Assembly: GCA_000435595.1 (NCBI GenBank)
Contig: FR895409.1
Location: 13,697 to 24,298 of the forward strand
Origin: Firmicutes bacterium CAG:882
GTDB taxonomy: Bacteria > Bacillota > Clostridia > Lachnospirales > Lachnospiraceae
Reading direction: 5' to 3'
DNA length: 10,602 bases
Shown here: piece by piece, positions 1 to 6,376 of the stretch
Numbering within the stretch: position 1 is the first letter of the stretch
How the letters are laid out: the number at the start of each line of letters is the position of its first letter
Notes under the pieces: generated by a model
Databases searched by the model: none
Told to the model about the DNA's origin: nothing
Seen by the model: only the letters and a program-made list of their open reading frames with translations
Program-made: the position numbers and the translations under genes

Positions 1-921
1 GGTAGTAGCGAACGTCTTTCGGATGAGATGCGAGTTGAACGGAAGAACATCACACAGCTCATTGAGCCGGGCTATTGTCCGTTCTATACTCTTACTTAAA
101 ATAGTGTCTGTACCGTCATACGCAATATGCTTATCCTCATATCTCTGCTTTAAGTGATATTCTTTAAGCTTTAACAGAATGTATACCGCTTCATTAACGA
201 GCGGAATGTATCTCACTCCATGAGGAGTTTTCGTTGTATCCTGATCATGATAAGCGATAACACCGACACGGTTACCAGAGTCGTCACGCTCATAACTCTT
301 AGTCTGAGTTGTATGCACATAGAGCTTTCTGGCATCGAAATCTATATCATTCCATGTAATGCTTGCAAGCTCTCCGATTCTTAAGCCTAAATAAAAGTTA
401 AGGCAGACGCAAAGGCTTGCCGACCTTTTATCTGGGTAAATATTATCATTGAGCACAGCATTGATGATGGCGGTTCTATCTGTTGCACTGATACAATGCT
501 CAACTTTTGTATTCTTTTTTATATTGCCCTCTGCAATATACCTTTTTACTACAGCCCAGTTAATAGGCTTAGCATATCCTATGTTACATTCATAAGCATA
601 TTGCATGGTATTATTAACTATCTGATAAATCCGGTTAAATTCCTTTTGAGTGATATTCTTGTATCTGACTAAAATATCATTTAAAAACTGATATATGTAC
701 ACCTCATTAATCTGATGTACAGGTATATCAGTTATGGAGCTATCTGCATAATACTTATTATAAGTGCATTCGATTCTGTCGACTGACTGAGGCTTGATAG
801 TATTTACCTTTGTGATAAACCAGCCGTCATAAGCCGTCTTGAAACTCACCTGTTTATCGGCTGACACATCGGTAATGATTCCTTTCTCATAGCCGATTTG
901 CAGCCATTCATTTTCCTGCAT
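1..921 (-). CDS. int: Tyrosine recombinase (phage integrase), C-terminus cut by window edge
   Basis: Site-specific recombinase that would insert and excise the element at the tRNA-derived att site. It reads open from ATG at 921 to base 1, giving 307 residues without the C-terminus. A purine-rich ribosome site (GGGGG) lies 8 bases upstream. The N-terminal half (about residues 1-60 and 65-130) has the usual arm-binding and SAM-like core-binding layout. Catalytic signatures are visible: Arg181 in GLRIGEL, a Lys231 candidate in the strand TTKTPHGVRYIPL, and His298/Arg301 in HLIRKTF at the very edge. The last His/Trp and the nucleophilic Tyr must lie beyond the window. The gene follows the assembly operon by 106 bases in the same direction. 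In an excised circle, transcription past its 3' end would run across attP into rep. Confidence 0.93.
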   Translation of the reverse strand, partial: MQENEWLQIGYEKGIITDVSADKQVSFKTAYDGWFITKVNTIKPQSVDRIECTYNKYYADSSITDIPVHQINEVYIYQFLNDILVRYKNITQKEFNRIYQIVNNTMQYAYECNIGYAKPINWAVVKRYIAEGNIKKNTKVEHCISATDRTAIINAVLNDNIYPDKRSASLCVCLNFYLGLRIGELASITWNDIDFDARKLYVHTTQTKSYERDDSGNRVGVIAYHDQDTTKTPHGVRYIPLVNEAVYILLKLKEYHLKQRYEDKHIAYDGTDTILSKSIERTIARLNELCDVLPFNSHLIRKTFATT

Positions 922-1007
922 AAAAATTCCCCCTTTAAAAGTGAACCACACAAGTTTACCGTTGGTTTAACCGGGAAAGCTGTTTTTTATAAAGAGCGGC
1001 TTGGCTG

Positions 1008-1029
1008 AGCGCCTGCAAGGCAGGACGCT
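1008..1029 (-). terminator. Hairpin overlapping the stop codon of the Zot-type gene
   Basis: AGCG-CCTGC, loop AAG, then GCAGG-(A)-CGCT form a nine-pair stem with one bulged base. It overlaps the stop codon of the assembly ATPase and lies ahead of the integrase leader. No clean T-run follows on the minus strand, so it may only partly terminate or may protect the 3' end of the coat-operon mRNA. The rest of 922-1027 holds the integrase leader and a short GGTTTAACC inverted repeat at 964-972; no convincing promoter was found there. Confidence 0.4.
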
Positions 1030-1615
1030 ACAGCTCAAAGCCGTAATTCTCTTTATAAAAATTATTCAGCTTATCAATCCATGTAGTCATGTCCCAGTTA
1101 AACTCAACAGGGATAAACTGTGTGTCATAGTTCACATTTTTAAACAATTCGTCATTTTTAACGCACACAAAATCATTTGCGCGCATCGTATTAAGATTGA
1201 TGAACTTATAATGAATCCGCTTCTTATCGCCTTTTGCGAGAATGACCGCATTACTCTGAGTCCGCAGTCGGTTATAAACCATGTTTGCATCAATCGATGT
1301 AAATATCAGCAGACAATTCTGCTTACCGATTGTATTTAAAAATATACTTATATTCTTAAGCTTGCGGTAATCCTGCGCATCCAGTCCGTTATAAACCTCA
1401 TCGAGCAATACAATCTTAGGGCTTAAATCAAGCGGTAGCTCATCAATACTCCGAACATAAGTGAATCCGCTATCCGTCGTATATAAATTTGTATACACGC
1501 GCAAATCATACCCGGCATCTTTACACTTATTCTTTAAAGACTGTGCTATCTTATACGCAATAAGTGTTTTGCCGGAACGCTGTTTGCCGTATATACCGAG
1601 TATCGCGCCCGGCAT
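1028..1615 (-). CDS. Zot/pI-type filamentous phage assembly ATPase (short form)
   Basis: Probable motor for virion assembly and extrusion at the cell membrane, belonging to the P-loop Zot/gene I group. The 195 residues start with a Walker A motif GKQRSGKT at residues 10-17 and carry a Walker B KIVLLDE at 67-73, followed by a conserved-looking region with FTSIDANMVYNRLRTQ around 105-120. ATG at 1615 overlaps the previous stop (TAATG), so translation is probably coupled. Compared with M13 pI (348 residues) it is short, and no transmembrane helix is visible in its C-terminal part. The two genes just upstream may supply a membrane anchor; one of them encodes a 93-residue protein with a C-terminal membrane helix. 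The fold and context make the call strong; the mechanism is inferred from the family. Confidence 0.85.
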   Translation of the reverse strand: MPGAILGIYGKQRSGKTLIAYKIAQSLKNKCKDAGYDLRVYTNLYTTDSGFTYVRSIDELPLDLSPKIVLLDEVYNGLDAQDYRKLKNISIFLNTIGKQNCLLIFTSIDANMVYNRLRTQSNAVILAKGDKKRIHYKFINLNTMRANDFVCVKNDELFKNVNYDTQFIPVEFNWDMTTWIDKLNNFYKENYGFEL

Positions 1616-1956
1616 TACATTATCCCTTGTGTCTGGTCTTTATCATTTGGATTGCTCCTTACAGACACACCACGGACAAGCTCATTCTGAGTATATGCTG
1701 CAAGTAAATCCTTGAGCGTCTTACTACTCATAAAGCCCAAGCTCTTATTATCTTTCATGAGTGCTATGATATCCATTAACATTTGTTTAAGATCATCAAG
1801 TCCCCATTTGACAATAAAATAATTAAGCTTGAAAATTGAATCAAGCTGTACAGAATCAAAATTTGGAATAATCTTATAAATCGACTGTATCGGGTCTTGT
1901 GGTTCTCCTGACACCGACATATTATCAAGCACTTCCTGAAAATCAATCTCTGACAA
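1615..1956 (-). CDS. Soluble protein of unknown function upstream of the Zot-type ATPase
   Basis: About 113 residues. I place the start at TTG 1956 because GAGGTGA lies five bases upstream of it; an in-frame GTG at 1965 would give 116 residues but has no ribosome site at usable spacing. No signal peptide or membrane helix is evident. It looks helical, with LDDLKQMLMDIIALMKDNKSL (near residues 50-70) as a candidate amphipathic segment, and it ends in a polar tail rich in Asn, Asp and Gln. Its stop overlaps the start of the ATPase gene, so the two products are likely made in a fixed ratio and may act together in assembly. I do not recognise the family. Confidence 0.75.
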   Translation of the reverse strand: MSEIDFQEVLDNMSVSGEPQDPIQSIYKIIPNFDSVQLDSIFKLNYFIVKWGLDDLKQMLMDIIALMKDNKSLGFMSSKTLKDLLAAYTQNELVRGVSVRSNPNDKDQTQGIM

Positions 1957-1966
1957 TATAATCACC

Positions 1967-2248
1967 TCACTTACTAAACACGGCTACCATGATGATAAAC
2001 AGAACAACAAGCTCAATACAGAAGTAAAATGTCGGGCGGGTATCTTTCATGAAAAAATTCTGGAAAGCAATCGCGGACATTTTTTTCTTGTCGCGAACAA
2101 AATCAATGTCAACATCATCAAGCCGGGCGACCTTATCAGGTCCGTAACAGTAAAACTCCTCGGATTCAAACTTTGCATCCATTGCATTATTAATCTTTTC
2201 GAGCGATGAAGCGGAATGCACACCTTCCTTGGTTATCACATAATACAT
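1967..2248 (-). CDS. Tail-anchored membrane protein, probable assembly partner
   Basis: 93 residues. The first 70 are hydrophilic with alternating acidic and basic stretches (residues about 20-57). The C-terminal 20 or so (FYFCIELVVLFIIMVAVF) form one transmembrane helix ending in Ser-Lys, the layout of a tail-anchored protein with a cytoplasmic domain. ATG 2248 has the ribosome site GAGGAGG upstream, inside the preceding small gene. It sits two genes before a Zot-type ATPase that lacks a visible membrane segment, so it may provide the membrane anchor or the docking platform for that ATPase. That role is inference; no family is recognised. Confidence 0.75.
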   Translation of the reverse strand: MYYVITKEGVHSASSLEKINNAMDAKFESEEFYCYGPDKVARLDDVDIDFVRDKKKMSAIAFQNFFMKDTRPTFYFCIELVVLFIIMVAVFSK

Positions 2249-2380
2249 TTAATTAATACCTCCTCTAATAAAAGTCATGGCATCAGCACAGGCTGTTGAC
2301 ATTCTTATAATAAGATAGACACCTATCACAATGCCGAATATTAAATTATAATTAATATCGTTATAAGGATAAATTATCAT
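2249..2380 (-). CDS. Small membrane protein, 43 residues
   Basis: ATG at 2380 overlaps the stop of the previous gene (ATGA), and GAGGAG lies five bases upstream. The product has a polar N-terminus (Tyr, Asn, Asp), a hydrophobic helix NLIFGIVIGVYLII at about residues 12-25, and a short tail ending GGIN. Size and single helix resemble the small minor virion proteins of filamentous phages (M13 pVII 33 residues, pIX 32), but there is no sequence evidence for orthology. It is the fourth in a run of four tiny overlapping genes. Confidence 0.7.
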   Translation of the reverse strand: MIIYPYNDINYNLIFGIVIGVYLIIRMSTACADAMTFIRGGIN

Positions 2381-2487
2381 TTTCTCCTCAACCTCCAAAC
2401 TTTATTCGCCTGCAAAACAACCTCAACTCCGACATCGCATGATAGAGTTGCAACCATAAAAGTAAATAAAACTGATATTAAATCCAC
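2377..2487 (-). CDS. Small hydrophobic protein, 36 residues, GTG start
   Basis: The GTG at 2487 shares its G with the preceding TAG stop, and AAAGGTGGTGA lies upstream as the ribosome site. The product has a hydrophobic N-terminal half (LISVLFTFMVATL, residues 3-15), an intermediate segment with Cys17 and a strongly basic C-terminus WRLRRK. A short membrane helix with a basic end facing the cytoplasm or the packaged DNA is a filamentous virion-protein layout. The weakest part is the non-ATG start; an internal ATG at residue 11 would leave too little. Overlaps at both ends support it being translated. Confidence 0.6.
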   Translation of the reverse strand: MDLISVLFTFMVATLSCDVGVEVVLQANKVWRLRRK

Positions 2488-2618
2488 TATTTACTTTCAC
2501 CACCTTTCTTATCATTGAAAAGCTTATCAACCAATGAAACAACAAGTGATGAACCGAAAAAAAGCTCAACCAACACAAAAAAACCTATAATTGTTATCAT
2601 TAACAAAAACTCAATCAT
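2487..2618 (-). CDS. Small membrane protein, 43 residues
   Basis: ATG at 2618 overlaps the preceding TGA stop (ATGA), and AAAGGAGG is placed upstream inside the previous gene. A long hydrophobic helix spans about residues 4-30 (FLLMITIIGFFVLVELFF, then SSLVVSLV) and is followed by a charged tail DKLFNDKKGGESK. It is probably an inner-membrane or minor virion protein of the filamentous assembly machinery. No family recognised. Confidence 0.7.
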   Translation of the reverse strand: MIEFLLMITIIGFFVLVELFFGSSLVVSLVDKLFNDKKGGESK

Positions 2619-2710
2619 TTGCGCCGTTTACCTCCTTTTTTCGCAATCCAGCTCTTGAGCAGATACTCCAGAACGCAGAATACAAGAAATGCAACAATCA
2701 TTTGAACCAT
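2615..2710 (-). CDS. Tiny membrane protein with a strongly basic tail, 31 residues
   Basis: ATG 2710 overlaps the stop of the large upstream gene (TGATG), with GGAGG ten bases upstream. Residues 3-18 are a hydrophobic helix (QMIVAFLVFCVLEYLL) and residues 24-31 are KKGGKRRK. A single helix with a cationic C-terminus is the design filamentous coat proteins use to contact DNA, so this is an alternative candidate for a coat component, although its place in a run of minor genes favours a cap protein. It is the first of four tiny coupled genes. Confidence 0.7.
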   Translation of the reverse strand: MVQMIVAFLVFCVLEYLLKSWIAKKGGKRRK

Positions 2711-3330
2711 CAGCGTTTCCTCCATGATGCAATCATTGATATAAATTCAAATCCCGTCATAAAAGCTGACAAAATACAGAGATAATCAAGCTTTTTATTT
2801 ATGACATACTCACCGTATGTAAGAGCTGGTGTTTCACCTTCTTCGTATTCTTCAAGCGAGCCATAATAAGTCATTTCACTTGACGGTTCAGTGGAGGAGG
2901 GAATCTGATAAACAATGAGTGTGTTTCCCGGACTTGCCTGTTCTTTATCCTCATCAAGAGTGTAATCATCGTCAATACTTTCTGTAGGATTAAGAACGGA
3001 GTCAATCACATCCTGAATATCCGATAAATCCTCATCGGACAGAGCAGGAGAAACAGAAGTAGCTTCCTCATCCGTGACCTTTTCGGTATCATTTACATGA
3101 TGTCCGCCACCGGTACGGCTGGGAGCTTCGGTCTCTTCCTCGGATTCTTCAAGCCCGTTATCGGTCTGTTCAACGGATGTTGTGCTTTCCGTCTGTGGTT
3201 CTGCTGCATGAGCAGTTATAACAACAACAATCATTAAAATCGTAAACATTAAAATAAACATGCCGACAAACATTACAAGCATTTTTAAAGCCTGTTTAAA
3301 AAACGGCTTCATTTTAAAAGATGGTTTCAT
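2710..3330 (-). CDS. Secreted, membrane-anchored acidic protein (candidate minor virion or adsorption protein)
   Basis: 206 residues from ATG 3330, chosen because GGAAGGAG lies just upstream; an upstream TTG at 3372 has no good site. It has a basic N-terminus, then a long hydrophobic core rich in Met and Val (about 17-40) ending AHAA before Glu44, so it is a signal peptide or signal anchor. The middle (44-175) is very acidic and Ser/Thr-rich with a glycine-histidine patch SRTGGGHHVND near residue 75. A C-terminal membrane helix (about 183-202) ends in WRKR. The plan of secretion signal, flexible exposed region and C-terminal anchor with basic tail is that of pIII-type proteins. It is the first gene after the coat-gene hairpin, where pIII lies in M13. 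Function is inferred from architecture and place only. Confidence 0.75.
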   Translation of the reverse strand: MKPSFKMKPFFKQALKMLVMFVGMFILMFTILMIVVVITAHAAEPQTESTTSVEQTDNGLEESEEETEAPSRTGGGHHVNDTEKVTDEEATSVSPALSDEDLSDIQDVIDSVLNPTESIDDDYTLDEDKEQASPGNTLIVYQIPSSTEPSSEMTYYGSLEEYEEGETPALTYGEYVINKKLDYLCILSAFMTGFEFISMIASWRKR

Positions 3331-3382
3331 ATCTGTTCTCCTTCCGATAATAAAAAATCTGCTATCAAACATTAATATATTG

Positions 3383-3424
3383 TCTAATAACAGGTTAACA
3401 CCATTACATCCCCCGTTTATTAGA
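3383..3424. repeat. Inverted repeat in the coat-to-adsorption intergenic region
   Basis: TCTAATAA at 3383-3390 and its exact complement TTATTAGA at 3417-3424 are separated by 26 bases. It sits between the coat-gene hairpin and the next gene, so the 139-base gap at 3331-3469 carries two consecutive potential RNA stems. It may be an attenuator or a processing site. I found no convincing promoter here. Confidence 0.45.
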
Positions 3425-3431
3425 TTTTTAT

Positions 3432-3453
3432 CTCCACCCCCGCAGGGGTGGAG
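3432..3453 (-). terminator. Strong GC hairpin directly downstream of the candidate major coat gene
   Basis: CTCCACCCC and GGGGTGGAG pair perfectly over nine base pairs around the four-base loop CGCA (plus strand). It lies 17 bases past the stop codon at 3470. On the minus strand it is followed by ATAAAAATC rather than a T-run, so it may be a partial terminator or an mRNA-stabilising end. In M13 a terminator follows the major coat gene VIII and gives an abundant short transcript; the same arrangement is suggested here. Confidence 0.6.
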
Positions 3454-3469
3454 TGGAACACGCTACAGA

Positions 3470-3691
3470 TTAGTGACCGCCGAAAGCGTTCTTCAAGCTG
3501 TAGATAATGGTAAAACCAAGTGAGAAACCTGCAGAAATGTATACTAACGGCATCATACTGTTTGTAATAACATTTGTGTAGGTAAACATCTGAGCCGGGT
3601 CAAAATTAAGCTCAAGAACAGCCTGTGAAGCTCCTTCTCTCAAGATGTTTGCCCCGGTCATAACCATGGATGTAACAGCACCTTTTAACAT
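3470..3691 (-). CDS. Candidate major coat protein (pVIII-like), 73 residues
   Basis: ATG 3691 has the best ribosome site in the operon (AAGGAGG, seven bases upstream), suggesting high expression. The product has an N-terminal amphipathic region (about 1-30), an acidic/polar connector around ELNFDPAQ, one membrane helix at about 47-66 (MMPLVYISAGFSLGFTIIYS) and a short tail LKNAFGGH. M13 pVIII precursor also has 73 residues, but here there is no clear cleavable signal peptide with an AXA site, and the tail carries only one Lys and one His. A strong hairpin follows at once, as after gene VIII. The call rests on size, helix, ribosome site and position; one of the other small membrane proteins could be the real coat subunit. 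Confidence 0.6.
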   Translation of the reverse strand: MLKGAVTSMVMTGANILREGASQAVLELNFDPAQMFTYTNVITNSMMPLVYISAGFSLGFTIIYSLKNAFGGH

Positions 3692-3745
3692 AATTATCCT
3701 CCTTATACCTGTTTTTTATATTTAACCTTGCAAGAGTTAACCAAT

Positions 3746-4279
3746 TTAAAAACCGCTGAAAAGATTCTTAATCTTATTCAATATTGCAGTTTTGCCACCG
3801 ATGGAATTGAACATTTCACCGATTTTTAATATCTGCTTATATACCACTTTTACAAGCTTGGTAAGCGTAAACAGCAGACCGAAGATTATTGATAGATAGA
3901 TTGCATAAAACAGATTATCACCTATGCAGTATCTTATTGTGCCTATGGCTTCGGTAACGGGAACTCCCGTGTTGGCACCCGATGAGCCCGAGCTCATGGT
4001 TGAAATCATATCTTTTATAATGTCCCTGAAACTCTTTATCTGAGTGTAGGTCTGTATAACGGCATTAGTCGCGCCTTTAATAGTGGCGAAAAGGGTATTA
4101 ACCGTATCACGGATATTTGTAAAAATGTTATTACCGCCTTTATCAATACCGCCGTCAGGCACGGTTGTTATCTCATCGGCAAATACGGGTACCGATGTAT
4201 AAACCGTATGTACGGCGCAGATGCTTATAAATACCACAAGTCCGAATATGATTTTTTTATACCTGAGTAAATACTGCAT
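3746..4279 (-). CDS. Secreted membrane protein, candidate cap/minor virion protein
   Basis: 177 residues from ATG 4279, with TAGGAG upstream inside the end of the preceding gene. A Sec-type signal peptide occupies residues 1-34 with a likely cut VFA|DE. The mature part has a Gly/Asn-rich start, a helical segment (about 55-95), a Ser/Gly-rich linker (SSGSSGANTG, about 97-106), one membrane helix at about 123-143, and a basic, amphipathic C-terminal 34 residues rich in Lys. It follows the large candidate adsorption gene by two bases and precedes the coat gene, a neighbourhood like that of pIII/pVI in other filamentous phages. It could be the pVI-like partner of the tip protein. No family recognised. 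Confidence 0.7.
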   Translation of the reverse strand: MQYLLRYKKIIFGLVVFISICAVHTVYTSVPVFADEITTVPDGGIDKGGNNIFTNIRDTVNTLFATIKGATNAVIQTYTQIKSFRDIIKDMISTMSSGSSGANTGVPVTEAIGTIRYCIGDNLFYAIYLSIIFGLLFTLTKLVKVVYKQILKIGEMFNSIGGKTAILNKIKNLFSGF

Positions 4280-4281
4280 GA

Positions 4282-5742
4282 TTAAATCACTCCTATACTG
4301 CCGTTATCAATGGCTTTTTTAATTACCCTGATAGCTGAGAAAATAACTGTTATATACATTAACAATCGTAAAAAGCTCACGATTGAAAATTGCGTGCCCG
4401 GAATACAAATTGCATTTGCGTAATTCCAACCGAGAAGCACATTCTCATTCATTAACGCGGGTACGGCTGGAATCTGAAACATCAACACCACATACTCAAG
4501 AAGCAGTAAGAGCAGGTCGAGCAATGATGCAAGAATAAAAACGCTGTACATTATCATTGTCACGAGGTCGAAAAGACTTGCGTTCTCTTCCTCATCATCT
4601 GACTTGGTACGGTCGGTGTTGTCAACAATAACAATTTTCTGATTAAGATTTTTTACCGCGCTTATAAGCTCATCGATTTTCTCAATAAAGATGGTCGTAA
4701 ACCATTTACCATCAGCCGACAAAGCCGACGTGAAATTTGTTTTCAACTTTTCAACCTGATTGTAAATGTTATTAACGCTATCCTTTACAGTTCTCAAAAC
4801 TTTTCGTATATCTCGTATACTTTCCGCAAGACTAACATTTTCCGCATCAATTAAATATGATTTAATCGTTCGTAAAACCAAGCGAATATCTCGGACACTA
4901 CCTGCAAGAGTTGTATTGTCTGCGTCCACAAGATACGAATTTAACTCTGTTCTTAAGCTTCTGAGTGTAGAAACTAACGTAACACTTAAAAAATTATCTA
5001 TTGAAGTAACTGACGTATCAATGGATGAAAGAGATTTATACATTTCTTTCATTTTTTCAAACATATTACTTGTATCAATATCAATCATTGAAGTAAAGCT
5101 TTTAATCTGGAATATGTCAGTCTCAAATTTTTGTAAAATATTCCTGATTTCAACAGCACGAGCATCAATATCAACTACCTCGTTATATACCTTCTGTACA
5201 TATACAAAAATGTCATACTGATAACCGAGAACATCAATTATGTTATTATTTATACTTCCTAACTTATATCTGATATTTTCAACAAAGTTTGCAATATCCT
5301 CAACATCGTTTCTTAAATCTGTTGAAAAATTTACTACAATGTTATTAATTGTTTGACTTGCCGTTGTATTACCGGAAACGCTATGTCCACCACTGGATCT
5401 TGTAGGTCTATGACCGCCGCCTGATAAGCTACCACCTGATGGTTCTCTACCGTCTCCGGTTGGTCTGCTGTTAGCATAAACAGCAATATCATTTATCATT
5501 AAATCGTCTATGTATTCGGCATCATTATAAATACCGTCATTTTCAAGTTCAGTATCAGCTCCGGAAGCTGTCTCTGATTCAAGTTCAGATTCGGCTTCCG
5601 TTACTGATTCAATTTCAGTTTCAGATTGTTCAATTTCTGATTCGGATGACAATTCATCCGCATATACAGAATAAGGATTGAATGCGCTGTTCATAATAAT
5701 GACAGCCATAACAAAGCTTACATACTGTCTTATCTTAGTCAT
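4282..5742 (-). CDS. Large secreted coiled-coil membrane protein, candidate adsorption (pIII-like) protein
   Basis: 486 residues from ATG 5742, with GGAGGGAGGA just upstream; an earlier in-frame ATG at 5763 overlaps the previous stop but would put that site inside the coding region. Domain order: Sec signal peptide 1-28 with cut VYA|DE; Glu/Ser repeat-like acidic region 29-70; a Gly/Ser/Arg/His-rich linker at about 93-130; a long helical, probably coiled-coil region at about 131-365 with two tandem copies of a unit reading SYL.DA.N..LA.S.RDIR.VLRT; then C-terminal membrane helices at about 390-423 and 452-474. Signal peptide, glycine-rich linker and C-terminal anchor match the pIII plan, so this is the best candidate for host attachment. 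The coiled-coil core is unlike M13 pIII. Confidence 0.75.
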   Translation of the reverse strand: MTKIRQYVSFVMAVIIMNSAFNPYSVYADELSSESEIEQSETEIESVTEAESELESETASGADTELENDGIYNDAEYIDDLMINDIAVYANSRPTGDGREPSGGSLSGGGHRPTRSSGGHSVSGNTTASQTINNIVVNFSTDLRNDVEDIANFVENIRYKLGSINNNIIDVLGYQYDIFVYVQKVYNEVVDIDARAVEIRNILQKFETDIFQIKSFTSMIDIDTSNMFEKMKEMYKSLSSIDTSVTSIDNFLSVTLVSTLRSLRTELNSYLVDADNTTLAGSVRDIRLVLRTIKSYLIDAENVSLAESIRDIRKVLRTVKDSVNNIYNQVEKLKTNFTSALSADGKWFTTIFIEKIDELISAVKNLNQKIVIVDNTDRTKSDDEEENASLFDLVTMIMYSVFILASLLDLLLLLLEYVVLMFQIPAVPALMNENVLLGWNYANAICIPGTQFSIVSFLRLLMYITVIFSAIRVIKKAIDNGSIGVI

Positions 5743-5762
5743 TGCACTCAATCCTCCCTCCA

Positions 5763-5852
5763 TTAGTGATGCTTATTCTTAATGCTGTCTACCGTGCCTT
5801 TAACACAGTAGCAAAATGAAAACACAATCATAACAAGTAGAATAATTCCCAT
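5763..5852 (-). CDS. Tiny membrane protein, 29 residues
   Basis: ATG 5852 is preceded by AAGGAGG at good spacing and the gene ends at TAA 5763-5765. The product is a hydrophobic helix (IILLVMIVFSFCYCV, residues 3-17) followed by a polar, basic tail with Lys and two final His. Its size is that of the pVII/pIX cap proteins of M13 (33 and 32 residues), and it lies between the candidate ssDNA-binding gene and the large surface protein, as VII/IX lie after gene V in M13. The position is suggestive, the sequence is not diagnostic. Confidence 0.65.
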   Translation of the reverse strand: MGIILLVMIVFSFCYCVKGTVDSIKNKHH

Positions 5853-5865
5853 ATTAAGAACCTCC

Positions 5866-6120
5866 TTACTTAATAACCGGATTCTGAATAATGGTGCTGC
5901 CATTACTGAAACCTATGAAGCCCTGAAGCTCCTTACCAATACTATCCTTATTGAATACCTTGCCGTCATCACCGAACACCATTGCACTTGTGATTTTTGA
6001 GCCAGCAAGCTCCTCTGAGTGCTCCTTGTCATAATCGGAGTAATCTTCCTGATATGATACTACACATACCGGTGTACCCTTCTTAGAATTGAATTTTCTG
6101 TAACCCAAAATCTTCTTCAT
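5866..6120 (-). CDS. Candidate single-stranded DNA-binding protein (gV-like)
   Basis: 84 residues from ATG 6120, with AGAGGA upstream. The predicted content is mainly beta-strand: KKILGYRKF, a strand PVCVVSYQED, then TSAMVFGDDGKVF, a turn SIGKEL, and final strands GFIGFS and STIIQNPVI. There is no membrane helix. Short all-beta proteins with this layout occur in small phages of Firmicutes, and M13 gV (87 residues) has the same size and genome position just ahead of the minor coat genes. Its job would be to coat the displaced strand and switch replication to packaging. Identification rests on size, fold impression and position; no motif proves it. Confidence 0.55.
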   Translation of the reverse strand: MKKILGYRKFNSKKGTPVCVVSYQEDYSDYDKEHSEELAGSKITSAMVFGDDGKVFNKDSIGKELQGFIGFSNGSTIIQNPVIK

Positions 6121-6260
6121 GTTTTGTCCTCTTTTCTTTTATATTTTATTTTTGGGGGAGATGGAAAGCCTTTATTCGTCGTCAGGTCCCTACCTGCAAG
6201 CTCCACGACAATTAGTGGCTTTTTTATCCGGGATGTAAACCCTCGTCCCCTTATAACCAT
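6117..6260 (-). CDS. Doubtful small basic ORF, 47 residues
   Basis: An open frame runs from ATG 6260 (or TTG 6332) to a TGA that overlaps the next start codon (ATGA). The product would be basic, with RGRGF near the start and KIKYKRK near the end. Against it, neither start has a ribosome site, and the frame overlaps the better-supported 41-residue membrane protein by ten bases or more. If it is not coding, the 130 bases between the two neighbours are a leader containing a bulged hairpin at 6178-6209. Confidence 0.3.
   Translation of the reverse strand: MVIRGRGFTSRIKKPLIVVELAGRDLTTNKGFPSPPKIKYKRKEDKT
6178..6209. repeat. Ten-pair bulged hairpin upstream of the gV-like gene
   Basis: On the plus strand GTCGTCAGGT at 6178-6187, loop CCCT, ACCTG at 6192-6196, an eight-base bulge, then ACGAC at 6205-6209. 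All ten pairs are exact. It lies between small genes in the coat operon and could be an RNA regulatory stem or a DNA secondary-structure signal (packaging or second-strand start). Confidence 0.4.
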
Positions 6261-6376
6261 AGTGTTATTGCTGTGGATAACATACAAAGTACCAATATTA
6301 CAACGCTTACAATAAGCTGACAGTAAACCCAAAAGCTGATTACAAACTTTAAGAAATCCTTTTTTTCATTGCTCAT
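6251..6376 (-). CDS. Small membrane protein, 41 residues
   Basis: ATG 6376 overlaps the stop of the previous gene (ATGA) and GAGGAG lies upstream at proper spacing. The N-terminus is charged (MSNEKKDF), followed by an almost unbroken hydrophobic helix from about residue 10 to the end (FVISFWVYCQLIVSVVILVL and on). It is the second gene of the coat operon. It is probably a membrane-embedded assembly or minor virion component; no family recognised. Confidence 0.65.
   Translation of the reverse strand: MSNEKKDFLKFVISFWVYCQLIVSVVILVLCMLSTAITLWL

Noticed and set aside
964..972. GGTTTAACC inverted repeat ahead of the integrase as an operator or excision-protein site
   Set aside because: Only nine bases and a single copy, with no clear promoter beside it; could easily be chance.
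1001..1339. 112-codon plus-strand frame
   Set aside because: Entirely antisense to the Zot-type ATPase gene or its terminal hairpin, no ribosome site.
4766..5221. 151-codon plus-strand frame
   Set aside because: Antisense to the coiled-coil region of the large surface protein, whose repetitive helical codons leave the other strand open; no ribosome site or promoter.
6272..6280. Perfect DnaA-box sequence (TTATCCACA on the minus strand)
   Set aside because: A single copy inside the 41-residue membrane-protein gene and 1.6 kb from the origin; likely chance, and rolling-circle replicons do not need it at the nick site.
6332..6332. TTG start at 6332 for the doubtful ORF ending at 6117
   Set aside because: No ribosome site, and its first 24 codons lie out of frame over the well-supported 41-residue gene.
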